NCBI GenBank assembly: GCA_035771175.1
Contig: CM069589.1
Coordinates: forward strand, 26,926,201 to 26,990,200
Length of the DNA stretch: 64,000 nt
Direction of reading: 5' to 3'
Source: Paratinospora sagittata
Lineage: Eukaryota; Streptophyta; Magnoliopsida; Ranunculales; Menispermaceae
Each line of letters begins with the position of its first letter. Position 1 is the first letter of the stretch. Shown here one piece after another: positions 27,570-41,104 of this stretch. Below the pieces are notes generated by a model that did not search any database, was not told the DNA's origin, and worked only from the letters and a program-made list of their open reading frames with translations. The position numbers were made by a program, and so were the translations under genes.

Positions 27570-29826
27570 ATTGCAGTCCGAAAGAAAACGTTATGGCTAT
27601 TTTAATGTTTGTTACCCATTGACCACCGTACTGGTGAATCTAATCAGCAATCAAAATCAAAAAGCCTTAGCCATTTCTTTGGAAGTATGATTTGAGTTAT
27701 TCGAAAGACGTTTAAAGTATCGTTTCTTCCTCTTTTCAAAGCATGTTTAATCACTCAAACTGGTGTCAGGAATAAAATGTTATGGCTATTTGAATATTTT
27801 ATCCCGATCAGTCAATTTACTTATCGACCAAATCGTGAAGAAATGTTCAAAAAGCCATAACTTTTTATCCCGACTTCAATTTCAAGGAGTGAAAAAGAAT
27901 TGAAAATGCCTTTTCTTCCAATTTCTAACGCATGCTCAATCAGACAAATTGGAGTCAGAATGAAAACGTTATGGTTATTTTAAAGTTTCACACCGATCAT
28001 TCAATTACTTCTCGTATGAATCGATAAGAAAAATTCAAATAGACATACAGTTTAATCCTGACACTGATATGAGTTAATAAAAAGGCGTTGAAAATATTGT
28101 TTCTTCTTCTTTCCAAGGAAGGTGCATTCACTCAAATTGGTGTCCACAAGAAAACGTTATGGCTATTTTAATGTTTGTTACCCATTGACCACCGTACTTG
28201 TGAATCTAATCAGCAATCAAAATCAAAAAGCCTTAGCCATTTCTTTCGAAGTATGATTTGAGTTATTCAGAAGGCTTTTAAAATATCGTTTATTCCTCTT
28301 TTCAACGCATTTTCAATCACTCAAACTGGAGTCAGGAATAAAATGTTATGGCTATTTGAATATTTTGTCCCGATCAGTCAACTTACATATCGACCAAATC
28401 GTGAAGAAATCTTCAAAAAGCCATAACTTTTTATCCCGACTTTGATTTGAAGGAGTGAAAAAGAATTGAAAATGCCTTTTCTTCCCATTTCTAACGCATG
28501 TTCAATCAGACAAATTGGAGTCAGAATGAAAACGTTATGGTTATTTTAAAGTTTCACACCGATCATTCAATTACTACTCGTATGAATCGATAAGAAAAAT
28601 TCAAATAGACTTACGGTTTAATCCTGACACTAATATGAGTTAATAAAAAGGCGTTGAAAATATTGTTTCCTCTTCTTTCCAAGGAATGTGCAATCACTCA
28701 AATTGGAGTCCGGAAGAAAACGTTATGCCTATTTTAATGTTTGTTACCCATTGACCACCGTACTTGTGAATCTAATCAGCAATCAAAATCAAAAAGCCAT
28801 AGCCATTTCTTTGGAAGTATGATATGAGTTATTCGAAAGATGTTTAAAATATCGTTTCTTCCTCTTTTCAAAGCATTTTTATTCACTCAAACTGGAGTCA
28901 GGAATAAAATGTTATGGCTATTTGAATATTTTATCCCGATGACTCAACCTACTTATCGACCAAATCATGAAGAAATGTTCAAAAAGCCATAACTTTTTAT
29001 CCCGACTTCGATTTCAAGGAGTGAAAAAGAATTAAAATTGCCTTTTCTTCCAATTTCTAACGCATGTTCAATCAGACAAATTGGAGTCAGAATGAAAACG
29101 TTATGGTTAGTTTCACACCGATCATTCAATTACTTCTCGTATGAATCGATAAGAAAAATTCAAATAGACATACAGTTTAATCCTGACACTGATATGAGTT
29201 AATAAAAAGGCGTTGAAAATATTGTTTCTTCTTCTTTCCAAGGAATGTGCATTCACTCAAATTGGTGTCCACAAGAAAACGTTATGGCTATTTTAATGTT
29301 TGTTACCCATTGACCACCGTACTTGTGAATCTAATCAGCAATCAAAATCAAAAAGCCTTAGCCATTTCTTTGGAAGTATGATTTGAGTTATTCGAAAGAC
29401 GTTTAAAATATCGTTTCTTCCTCTTTTCAAAGCATTTTTAATCACTCAAACTGGAGTCAGGAATAAAATGTTATGGCTATTTGAATATTTTATCCCGATC
29501 AATCAACTTACTTATCGACCAAATCGTGAAGAAATGTTCAAAAAGCCATAACTTTTTATCCCGACTTTGATTTCAAGGAGTGAAAAAGAATTGAAAATGC
29601 CTTTTCTTCCCATTTCTAACGCATGTTCAATCAGAAAAATTGGAGTCAGAATGAAAACGTTATGGTTATTTTAAAGTTTCACACCGATCATTCAATTACT
29701 TCTCGTATGAATCGATAAGAAAAATTCAAATAGACTTACAGTTTAATCCAGACACTGATATGAATTAATAAAAATGCGTTGAAAATATTGTTTCTTCTTC
29801 TTTCCAAGGAATGTGCAATCACTCAA
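27570..29826. repeat. Four-trimer higher-order repeat (2257 bp)
   Basis: Trimer starts are 27570, 28136, 28702 and 29261, called p, q, r and s. p starts TTGCAGTCCGAAAG and has CACTGGTGTCAGG-like B marks. q is preceded by GGAAGGTGCATTC and has CTTTCGAAGTATG, ATTTTGTCCCG and CTTACGG. r has CCGATGACTCAACC and the 7-bp-deleted C. s has CAGAAAAATTGG in C. The order p-q-r-s is the fullest form of a repeat that recurs in shortened forms downstream. Confidence 0.85.
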
Positions 29827-31517
29827 ATTGCAGTCCGAAAGAAAACGTTATGGCTATTTTAATGTTTGTTACCCATTGACCACCGTACTGGTGAATCTAA
29901 TCAGCAATCAAAATCAAAAAGCCTTAGCCATTTCTTTGGAAGTATGATTTGAGTTATTCGAAAGACGTTTAAAGTATCGTTTCTTCCTCTTTTCAAAGCA
30001 TGTTTAATCACTCAAACTGGTGTCAGGAATAAAATGTTATGGCTATTTGAATATTTTATCCCGATCAGTCAATTTACTTATCGACCAAATCGTGAAGAAA
30101 TGTTCAAAAAGCCATAACTTTTTATCCCGACTTCAATTTCAAGGAGTGAAAAAGAATTGAAAATGCCTTTTCTTCCAATTTCTAACGCATGCTCAATCAG
30201 ACAAATTGGAGTCAGAATGAAAACGTTATGGTTATTTTAAAGTTTCACACCGATCATTCAATTACTTCTCGTATGAATCGATAAGAAAAATTCAAATAGA
30301 CATACAGTTTAATCCTGACACTGATATGAGTTAATAAAAAGGCGTTGAAAATATTGTTTCTTCTTCTTTCCAAGGAAGGTGCATTCACTCAAATTGGTGT
30401 CCACAAGAAAACGTTATGGCTATTTTAATGTTTGTTACCCATTGACCACCGTACTTGTGAATCTAATCAGCAATCAAAATCAAAAAGCCTTAGCCATTTC
30501 TTTGGAAGTATGATATGAGTTATTCGAAAGATGTTTAAAATATCGTTTCTTCCTCTTTTCAAAGCATTTTTATTCACTCAAACTGGAGTCAGGAATAAAA
30601 TGTTATGGCTATTTGAATATTTTATCCCGATGACTCAACCTACTTATCGACCAAATCATGAAGAAATGTTCAAAAAGCCATAACTTTTTATCCCGACTTC
30701 GATTTCAAGGAGTGAAAAAGAATTAAAATTGCCTTTTCTTCCAATTTCTAACGCATGTTCAATCAGACAAATTGGAGTCAGAATGAAAACGTTATGGTTA
30801 GTTTCACACCGATCATTCAATTACTTCTCGTATGAATCGATAAGAAAAATTCAAATAGACATACAGTTTAATCCTGACACTGATATGAGTTAATAAAAAG
30901 GCGTTGAAAATATTGTTTCTTCTTCTTTCCAAGGAATGTGCATTCACTCAAATTGGTGTCCACAAGAAAACGTTATGGCTATTTTAATGTTTGTTACCCA
31001 TTGACCACCGTACTTGTGAATCTAATCAGCAATCAAAATCAAAAAGCCTTAGCCATTTCTTTGGAAGTATGATTTGAGTTATTCGAAAGACGTTTAAAAT
31101 ATCGTTTCTTCCTCTTTTCAAAGCATTTTTAATCACTCAAACTGGAGTCAGGAATAAAATGTTATGGCTATTTGAATATTTTATCCCGATCAATCAACTT
31201 ACTTATCGACCAAATCGTGAAGAAATGTTCAAAAAGCCATAACTTTTTATCCCGACTTTGATTTCAAGGAGTGAAAAAGAATTGAAAATGCCTTTTCTTC
31301 CCATTTCTAACGCATGTTCAATCAGAAAAATTGGAGTCAGAATGAAAACGTTATGGTTATTTTAAAGTTTCACACCGATCATTCAATTACTTCTCGTATG
31401 AATCGATAAGAAAAATTCAAATAGACTTACAGTTTAATCCAGACACTGATATGAATTAATAAAAATGCGTTGAAAATATTGTTTCTTCTTCTTTCCAAGG
31501 AATGTGCAATCACTCAA
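29827..31517. repeat. Three-trimer variant of the same repeat (1691 bp)
   Basis: Trimer starts are 29827, 30393 and 30952. The first and last match p and s. The middle trimer begins like q (GGAAGGTGCATTC, GTGTCCACAAG) but continues like r (AGTATGATATG, CGATGACTCAACC, 7-bp-deleted C). One trimer-length is therefore missing, with the switch inside the A monomer. This is what unequal exchange between the A monomers of q and r would give. Confidence 0.85.
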
Positions 31518-34500
31518 ATTGCAGTCCGAAAGAAAACGTTATGGCTATTTTAATGTTTGTTACCCATTGACCACCGTACTGGTGAATCTAATCAGCAATC
31601 AAAATCAAAAAGCCTTAGCCATTTCTTTGGAAGTATGATTTGAGTTATTCGAAAGACGTTTAAAGTATCGTTTCTTCCTCTTTTCAAAGCATGTTTAATC
31701 ACTCAAACTGGTGTCAGGAATAAAATGTTATGGCTATTTGAATATTTTATCCCGATCAGTCAATTTACTTATCGACCAAATCGTGAAGAAATGTTCAAAA
31801 AGCCATAACTTTTTATCCCGACTTCAATTTCAAGGAGTGAAAAAGAATTGAAAATGCCTTTTCTTCCAATTTCTAACGCATGCTCAATCAGACAAATTGG
31901 AGTCAGAATGAAAACGTTATGGTTATTTTAAAGTTTCACACCGATCATTCAATTACTTCTCGTATGAATCGATAAGAAAAATTCAAATAGACATACAGTT
32001 TAATCCTGACACTGATATGAGTTAATAAAAAGGCGTTGAAAATATTGTTTCTTCTTCTTTCCAAGGAAGGTGCATTCACTCAAATTGGTGTCCACAAGAA
32101 AACGTTATGGCTATTTTAATGTTTGTTACCCATTGACCACCGTACTTGTGAATCTAATCAGCAATCAAAATCAAAAAGCCTTAGCCATTTCTTTCGAAGT
32201 ATGATTTGAGTTATTCAGAAGGCTTTTAAAATATCGTTTATTCCTCTTTTCAACGCATTTTCAATCACTCAAACTGGAGTCAGGAATAAAATGTTATGGC
32301 TATTTGAATATTTTGTCCCGATCAGTCAACTTACATATCGACCAAATCGTGAAGAAATCTTCAAAAAGCCATAACTTTTTATCCCGACTTTGATTTGAAG
32401 GAGTGAAAAAGAATTGAAAATGCCTTTTCTTCCCATTTCTAACGCATGTTCAATCAGACAAATTGGAGTCAGAATGAAAACGTTATGGTTATTTTAAAGT
32501 TTCACACCGATCATTCAATTACTACTCGTATGAATCGATAAGAAAAATTCAAATAGACTTACGGTTTAATCCTGACACTAATATGAGTTAATAAAAAGGC
32601 GTTGAAAATATTGTTTCCTCTTCTTTCCAAGGAATGTGCAATCACTCAAATTGGAGTCCGGAAGAAAACGTTATGCCTATTTTAATGTTTGTTACCCATT
32701 GACCACCGTACTTGTGAATCTAATCAGCAATCAAAATCAAAAAGCCATAGCCATTTCTTTGGAAGTATGATATGAGTTATTCGAAAGATGTTTAAAATAT
32801 CGTTTCTTCCTCTTTTCAAAGCATTTTTATTCACTCAAACTGGAGTCAGGAATAAAATGTTATGGCTATTTGAATATTTTATCCCGATGACTCAACCTAC
32901 TTATCGACCAAATCATGAAGAAATGTTCAAAAAGCCATAACTTTTTATCCCGACTTCGATTTCAAGGAGTGAAAAAGAATTAAAATTGCCTTTTCTTCCA
33001 ATTTCTAACGCATGTTCAATCAGACAAATTGGAGTCAGAATGAAAACGTTATGGTTAGTTTCACACCGATCATTCAATTACTTCTCGTATGAATCGATAA
33101 GAAAAATTCAAATAGACATACAGTTTAATCCTGACACTGATATGAGTTAATAAAAAGGCGTTGAAAATATTGTTTCTTCTTCTTTCCAAGGAATGTGCAT
33201 TCACTCAAATTGGTGTCCACAAGAAAACGTTATGGCTATTTTAATGTTTGTTACCCATTGACCACCGTACTTGTGAATCTAATATGCAATCAAAATCAAA
33301 AAGCCTTAGCCATTTCTTTGGAAGTATGATTTGAGTTATTCAGAAGGCTTTTAAAATATCGTTTCTTCCTCTTTTCAACGCATTTTCAATCACTCTACCT
33401 GGAGTCAGGAATAAAATGTTATGGCTATTTGAATATTTTTTTCCGATCAATCAACTTACATATCGACCAAATCGTGAAGAAATCTTCAAAAAGCCATAAC
33501 TTTTTATCCCGACTTTGATTTGAAGGAGTGAAAAAGAATTGAAAATGCATTTTCTTCCCATTTCTAACGCATGTTCAATCAGACAAATTGGAGTCAGAAT
33601 GAAAACGTTATGGTTATTTTAAAGTTTCACACCGATCATTCAATTACTTCTCGTATGAATCGATAAGAAAAATTCAAATAGACTTACAGTTTAATCCTGA
33701 CACTGATATGAGTTAATAAGAAGGCGTTGAAAATATTGTTTCTTCTTCTTTCCAAGGAATGTGCAGTCACTCAAATTGGAGTCCGGAAGAAAACGTTATG
33801 CCTATTTTAATGTTTGTTACCCATTGACCACCGTACTTGTGAATCTAATCAGCAATCAAAATCAAAAAGCCTTAGCCATTTCTTTGGAAGTATGATTTGA
33901 GTTATTCAGAAGGCTTTTAAAATATCGTTTCTTCCTCTTTTCAACGCATTTTCAATCACTCAAACTGGAGTCAGGAATAAAATGTTATGGCTATTTGAAT
34001 ATTTTATCCCGATCAGTCAATTTACTTATCGACCAAATCGTGAAGAAATGTTCAAAAAGCCATAACTTTTTATCCCGACTTCAATTTCAAGGAGTGAAAA
34101 ATAATTGAAAATGCCTTTTCTTCCAATTTCTAACGCATGTTCAATCAGACAAATTGGAGTCAGAATGAAAACGTTATGGTTAGTTTCACACCGATCATTC
34201 AATTACTTCCCGTATGAATCGATGAGAAAAATTCAAATAGACATACAGTTTAATCCTGACACTGATATGAGGTAATAAAAAGGCGTTGAAAATATTGTTT
34301 CTTCTTCTTTCCATGAAATGTGCATTCACTCAAATTGGTGTCCACAAGAAAACGTTATGGCTATTTTAATGTTTGTTACCCATTGACCACCGTACTTGTG
34401 AATCTAATCAGCAATCAAAATCAAAAAGCCTTAGCCATTTCTTTGGAAGTATGATTTGAGTTATTCGAAAGACGTCTAAAATATCGTTTCTTCCTCTTTT

Positions 34501-34899
34501 CAAAGCATTTTTAATCACTCAAACTGGAGTCAGGAATAAAATGTTATGGCTATTTGAATATTTTATCCCGATCAATCAACTTACTTATCGACCAAATCGT
34601 GAAGAAATGTTCAAAAAGCCATAACTTTTTATCCCGACTTTGATTTCAAGGAGTGAAAAAGAATTGAAAATGCCTTTTCTTCCCATTTCTAACGCATGTT
34701 CAATCAGACAAATTGGAGTCAGAATGAAAACGTTATGGTTATTTTAAAGTTTCACACCGATCATTCAATTACTTCTCGTATGAATCGATAAGAAAAATTC
34801 AAATAGACTTACAGTTTAATCCAGACACTGATATGAATTAATAAAAATGCGTTGAAAATATTGTTTCTTCTTCTTTCCAAGGAATGTGCAATCACTCAA
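31518..34899. repeat. Six-trimer block, p-q-r plus t-u-s (3382 bp)
   Basis: Trimer starts are 31518, 32084, 32650, 33209, 33775 and 34334. The first three repeat p, q and r. Then comes a distinct trimer t (AATATGCAATC, CACTCTACCTGG, ATTTTTTTCCG), then u (GTGCAGTCACTC, CGATCAGTCAATTTAC, deleted C with CGATGAGAAAA), then an s-like trimer preceded by CCATGAAATG. The next p unit lies exactly 3382 bp after the first. Confidence 0.83.
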
Positions 34900-36590
34900 A
34901 TTGCAGTCCGAAAGAAAACGTTATGGCTATTTTAATGTTTGTTACCCATTGACCACCGTACTGGTGAATCTAATCAGCAATCAAAATCAAAAAGCCTTAG
35001 CCATTTCTTTGGAAGTATGATTTGAGTTATTCGAAAGACGTTTAAAATATCGTTTCTTCCTCTTTTCAAAGCATGTTTAATCACTCAAACTGGTGTCAGG
35101 AATAAAATGTTATGGCTATTTGAATATTTTATCCCGATCAGTCAATTTACTTATCGACCAAATCGTGAAGAAATGTTCAAAAAGCCATAACTTTTTATCC
35201 CGACTTCAATTTCAAGGAGTGAAAAAGAATTGAAAATGCCTTTTCTTCCAATTTCTAACGCATGCTCAATCAGACAAATTGGAGTCAGAATGAAAACGTT
35301 ATGGTTATTTTAAAGTTTCACACCGATCATTCAATTACTTCTCGTATGAATCGATAAGAAAAATTCAAATAGACATACAGTTTAATCCCTACACTGATAT
35401 GAGTTAATAAAAAGGCGTTGAAAATATTGTTTCTTCTTCTTTCCAAGGAAGGTGCATTCACTCAAATTGGTGTCCACAAGAAAACGTTATGGCTATTTTA
35501 ATGTTTGTTACCCATTGACCACCGTACTTGTGAATCTAATCAGCAATCAAAATCAAAAAGCCTTAGCCATTTCTTTCGAAGTATGATTTGAGTTATTCAG
35601 AAGGCTTTTAAAATATCGTTTATTCCTCTTTTCAACGCATTTTCAATCACTCAAACTGGAGTCAGGAATAAAATGTTATGGCTATTTGAATATTTTGTCC
35701 CGATCAGTCAACTTACATATCGACCAAATCGTGAAGAAATCTTCAAAAAGCCATAACTTTTTATCCCGACTTTGATTTGAAGGAGTGAAAAAGAATTGAA
35801 AATGCCGTTTCTTCCCATTTCTAACGCATGTTCAATCAGACAAATTGGAGTCAGAATGAAAACGTTATGGTTATTTTAAAGTTTCACACCGATCATTCAA
35901 TTACTACTCGTATGAATCGATAAGAAAAATTCAAATAGACTTACGGTTTAATCCTGACACTAATATGAGTTAATAAAAAGGCGTTGAAAATATTGTTTCC
36001 TCTTCTTTCCAAGGAATGTGCAATCACTCAAATTGGAGTCCGGAAGAAAACGTTATGCCTATTTTAATGTTTGTTACCCATTGACCACCGTACTTGTGAA
36101 TCTAATCAGCAATCAAAATCAAAAAGCCATAGCCATTTCTTTGGAAGTATGATATGAGTTATTCGAAAGATGTTTAAAATATCGTTTCTTCCTCTTTTCA
36201 AAGCATTTTTATTCACTCAAACTGGAGTCAGGAATAAAATGTTATGGCTATTTGAATATTTTATCCCGATGACTCAACTTACTTATCGACCAAATCATGA
36301 AGAAATGTTCAAAAAGCCATAACTTTTTATCCCGACTTCGATTTCAAGGAGTGAAAAAGAATTAAAATTGTCTTTTCTTCCAATTTCTAACGCATGTTCA
36401 ATCAGACAAATTGGAGTCAGAATGAAAACGTTATGGTTAGTTTCACACCGATCATTCAATTACTTCTCGTATGAATCGATAAGAAAAATTCAAATAGACA
36501 TACAGTTTAATCCTGACACTGATATGAGTTAATAAAAAGGCGTTGAAAATATTGTTTCTTCTTCTTTCCAAGGAATGTGCATTCACTCAA
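34900..36590. repeat. p-q-r trimers, next copy
   Basis: Trimer starts are 34900, 35466 and 36032, matching 31518, 32084 and 32650 at offset 3382, including GGAAGGTGCATTC, CTTACGG and CGATGACTCAAC. Small differences include CCCTACACTG near 35388, ATGCCGTTTC near 35803 and TTGTCTTTTC near 36368. These show some drift since the duplication. Confidence 0.83.
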
Positions 36591-38847
36591 ATTGGTGTCC
36601 ACAAGAAAACGTTATGGCTATTTTAATGTTTGTTACCCATTGACCACCGTACTTGTGAATCTAATCAGCAATCAAAATCAAAAAGCCTTAGCCATTTCTT
36701 TCGAAGTATGATTTGAGTTATTCAGAAGGCTTTTAAAATATCGTTTATTCCTCTTTTCAACGCATTTTCAATCACTCAAACTGGAGTCAGGAATAAAATG
36801 TTATGGCTATTTGAATATTTTATCCCGATCAGTCAACTTACATATCGACCAAATCGTGAAGAAATCTTCAACAAGCCATAACTTTTTATCCCGACTTTGA
36901 TTTGAAGGAGTGAAAAAGAATTGAAAATGCCTTTTCTTCCCATTTCTAACGCATGTTCAATCAGACAAATTGGAGTCAGAATGAAAACGTTATGGTTATT
37001 TTAAAGTTTCACACCGATCATTCAATTACTACTCGTATGAATCGATAAGAAAAATTCAAATAGACTTACAGTTTAATCCTGACACTAATATGAGTTAATA
37101 AAAAGGCGTTGAAAATATTGTTTCCTCTGCTTTCCAAGGAATGTGCAATCACTCAAATTGGAGTCCGGAAGAAAACGTTATGCCTATTTTAATGTTTGTT
37201 ACCCATTGACCACCGTACTTGTGAATCTAATCAGCAATCAAAATCAAAAAGCCATAGCCATTTCTTTGGAAGTATGATATGAGTTATTCGAAAGATGTTT
37301 AAAATATCGTTTCTTCCTCTTTTCAAAGCATTTTTATTCACTCAAACTGGAGTCAGGAATAAAATGTTATGGCTATTTGAATATTTTATCCCGATGACTC
37401 AACTTACTTATCGACCAAATCATGAAGAAATGTTCAAAAAGCCATAACTTTTTATCCCGACTTCGATTTCAAGGAGTGAAAAAGAATTAAAATTGCCTTT
37501 TCTTCCAATTTCTAACGCATGTTCAATCAGACAAATTGGAGTCAGAATGAAAATGTTATGGTTAGTTTCACACCGATCATTCAATTACTTCTCGTATGAA
37601 TCGATAAGAAAAATTCAAATAGACATACAGTTTAATCCTGACACTGATATGAGTTAATAAAAAGGCGTTGAAAATATTGTTTCTTCTTCTTTCCAAGGAA
37701 TGTGCATTCACTCAAATTGGTGTCCACAAGAAAACGTTATGGCTATTTTAATGTTAGTTACCCATTGACCCCCGTACTTGTGAATCTAATATGCAATCAA
37801 AATCAAAAAGCCTTAGCCATTTCTTTGGAAGTATGATTTGAGTTATTCAGAAGGCTTTTAAAATATCGTTTCTTCCTCTTTTCAACGCATTTTCAATCAC
37901 TCTACCTGGAGTCAGGAATAAAATGTTATGGCTATTTGAATATTTTTTTCCGATCAATCAACTTACATATCGACCAAATCGTGAAGAAATCTTCAAAAAG
38001 CCATAACTTTTTATCCCGACTTTGATTTGAAGGAGTGAAAAAGAATTGAAAATGCATTTTCTTCCCATTTCTAACGCATGTTCAATCAGACAAATTGGAG
38101 TCAGAATGAAAACGTTATGGTTATTTTAAAGTTTCACACCGATCATTCAATTACTTCTCGTATGAATCGATAAGAAAAATTCAAATAGACTTACAGTTTA
38201 ATCCTGACACTGATATGAGTTAATAAGAAGGCGTTGAAAATATTGTTTCTTCTTCTTTCCAAGGAATGTGCAGTCACTCAAATTGGAGTCCTGAAGAAAA
38301 CGTTATGCCTATTTTAATGTTTGTTACCCATTGACCACCGTACTTGTGAATCTAATCAGCAATCAAAATCAAAAAGCCTTAGCCATTTCTTTGGAAGTAT
38401 GATTTGAGTTATTCAGAAGGCTTTTAAAATATCGTTTCTTCCTCTTTTCAACGCATTTTCAATCACTCAAAATGGAGTCAGGAATAAAATGTTATGGCTA
38501 TTTGAATATTTTATCCCCATCAATCAACTTACATATCGACCAAATCGTGAAGAAATCTTCAAAAAGCCGTAACTTTTTATCCCGACTTTGATTTCAAGGA
38601 ATGAAAAAGAATTGAAAATGCCTTTTCTTCCCATTTCTAACGCATGTTCAATAAGACAAATTGGAGTCAGAATGAAAACGTTATGGTTATTTTAAAGTTT
38701 CACACCGATCATTCAATTACTTCTCGTATGAATCGATAAGAAAAATTCAAATAGACTTACAGTTTAATCCTGACACTAATATGAGTTAATAAAAAGGCGT
38801 TGAAAATATTGTTTCTTCTTCTTTCCAAGGAAGGTGCATTCACTCAA
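36591..38847. repeat. Four-trimer repeat q'-r-t-v, copy 1 (2257 bp)
   Basis: Trimer starts are 36591, 37157, 37716 and 38282. q' is like q but has CTTCAACAAGCC in B. r has CGATGACTCAAC, a deleted C and CCTCTGCTTTCC at the preceding junction. t has AATATGCAATC and CTCTACCTGG. v starts GAGTCCTGAAG. The next block repeats this at offset 2257. Confidence 0.84.
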
Positions 38848-41104
38848 ATTGGTGTCCACAAGAAAACGTTATGGCTATTTTAATGTTTGTTACCCATTGA
38901 CCACCGTACTTGTGAATCTAATCAGCAATCAAAATCAAAAAGCCTTAGCCATTTCTTTCGAAGTATGATTTGAGTTATTCAGAAGGCTTTTAAAATATCG
39001 TTTATTCCTCTTTTCAACGCATTTTCAATCACTCAAACTGGAGTCAGGAATAAAATGTTATGGCTATTTGAATATTTTATCCCGATCAGTCAACTTACAT
39101 ATCGACCAAATCGTGAAGAAATCTTCAACAAGCCATAACTTTTTATCCCGACTTTGATTTGAAGGAGTGAAAAAGAATTGAAAATGCCTTTTCTTCCCAT
39201 TTCTAACGCATGTTCAATCAGACAAATTGGAGTCAGAATGAAAACGTTATGGTTATTTTAAAGTTTCACACCGATCATTCAATTACTACTCGTATGAATC
39301 GATAAGAAAAATTCAAATAGACTTACAGTTTAATCCTGACACTAATATGAGTTAATAAAAAGGCGTTGAAAATATTGTTTCCTCTGCTTTCCAAGGAATG
39401 TGCAATCACTCAAATTGGAGTCCGGAAGAAAACGTTATGCCTATTTTAATGTTTGTTACCCATTGACCACCGTACTTGTGAATCTAATCAGCAATCAAAA
39501 TCAAAAAGCCATAGCCATTTCTTTGGAAGTATGATATGAGTTATTCGAAAGATGTTTAAAATATCGTTTCTTCCTCTTTTCAAAGCATTTTTATTCACTC
39601 AAACTGGAGTCAGGAATAAAATGTTATGGCTATTTGAATATTTTATCCCGATGACTCAACTTACTTATCGACCAAATCATGAAGAAATGTTCAAAAAGCC
39701 ATAACTTTTTATCCCGACTTCGATTTCAAGGAGTGAAAAAGAATTAAAATTGCCTTTTCTTCCAATTTCTAACGCATGTTCAATCAGACAAATTGGAGTC
39801 AGAATGAAAACGTTATGGTTAGTTTCACACCGATCATTCAATTACTTCTCGTATGAATCGATAAGAAAAATTCAAATAGACATACAGTTTAATCCTGACA
39901 CTGATATGAGTTAATAAAAAGGCGTTGAAAATATTGTTTCTTCTTCTTTCCAAGGAATGTGCATTCACTCAAATTGGTGTCCACAAGAAAACGTTATGGC
40001 TATTTTAATGTTTGTTACCCATTGACCCCCGTACTTGTGAATCTAATATGCAATCAAAATCAAAAAGCCTTAGCCATTTCTTTGGAAGTATGATTTGAGT
40101 TATTCAGAAGGCTTTTAAAATATCGTTTCTTCCTCTTTTCAACGCATTTTCAATCACTCTACCTGGAGTCAGGAATAAAATGTTATGGCTATTTGAATAT
40201 TTTTTTCCGATCAATCAACTTACATATCGACCAAATCGTGAAGAAATCTTCAAAAAGCCATAACTTTTTATCCCGACTTTGATTTGAAGGAGTGAAAAAG
40301 AATTGAAAATGCCTTTTCTTCACATTTCTAACGCACGTTCAATCAGACAAATTGGAGTCAGAATGAAAACGTTATGGTTATTTTAAAGTTTCACACCGAT
40401 CATTCAATTACTTCTCGTATGAATCGATAAGAAAAATTCAAATAGACTTACAGTTTAATCCTGACACTGATATGAGTTAATAAGAAGGCGTTGAAAATAT
40501 TGTTTCTTCTTCTTTCCAAGGAATGTGCAATCACTCAAATTGGAGTCCGGAAGAAAACGTTATGCCTATTTTAATGTTTGTTACCCATTGACCACCGTAC
40601 TTGTGAATCTAATCAGCAATCAAAATCAAAAAGCCTTAGCCATTTCTTTGGAAGCATGATTTGAGTTATTCAGAAGGCTTTTAAAATATCGTTTCTTCCT
40701 CTTTTCAACGCATTTTCAATCACTCAAACTGGAGTCAGGAATAAAATGTTATGGCTATTTGAATTTTTTATCCCCATCAATCAACTTACATATCGACCAA
40801 ATCGTGAAGAAATCTTCAAAAAGCCATAACTTTTTATCCCGACTTTGATTTGAAGGAGTGAAAAAGAATTGAAAATGCCTTTTCTTCCCATTTCTAACGC
40901 ATGTTCAATCAGACAAATTGGAGTCAGAAAGAAAACGTTATGGTTATTTTAAAGTTTCACACCGATCATTCAATTACTTCTCGTATGAATCGATAAGAAA
41001 AATTCAAATAGACTTACAGTTTAATCCTGACACTGATATGAGTTAATAAAAAGGCGTTGAAAATATTGTTTCTTCTTCTTTCCAAGGAATGTGCAATCAC
41101 TCAA
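38848..41104. repeat. Four-trimer repeat q'-r-t-v, copy 2 (2257 bp)
   Basis: Trimer starts are 38848, 39414, 39973 and 40539. The first three trimers match the preceding block closely, sharing CTTCAACAAGCC, CCTCTGCTTTCC and GACCCCCGTACTTG. The last trimer (40539) is more diverged from its partner, so the tandem similarity fades toward 41 kb. Confidence 0.82.
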
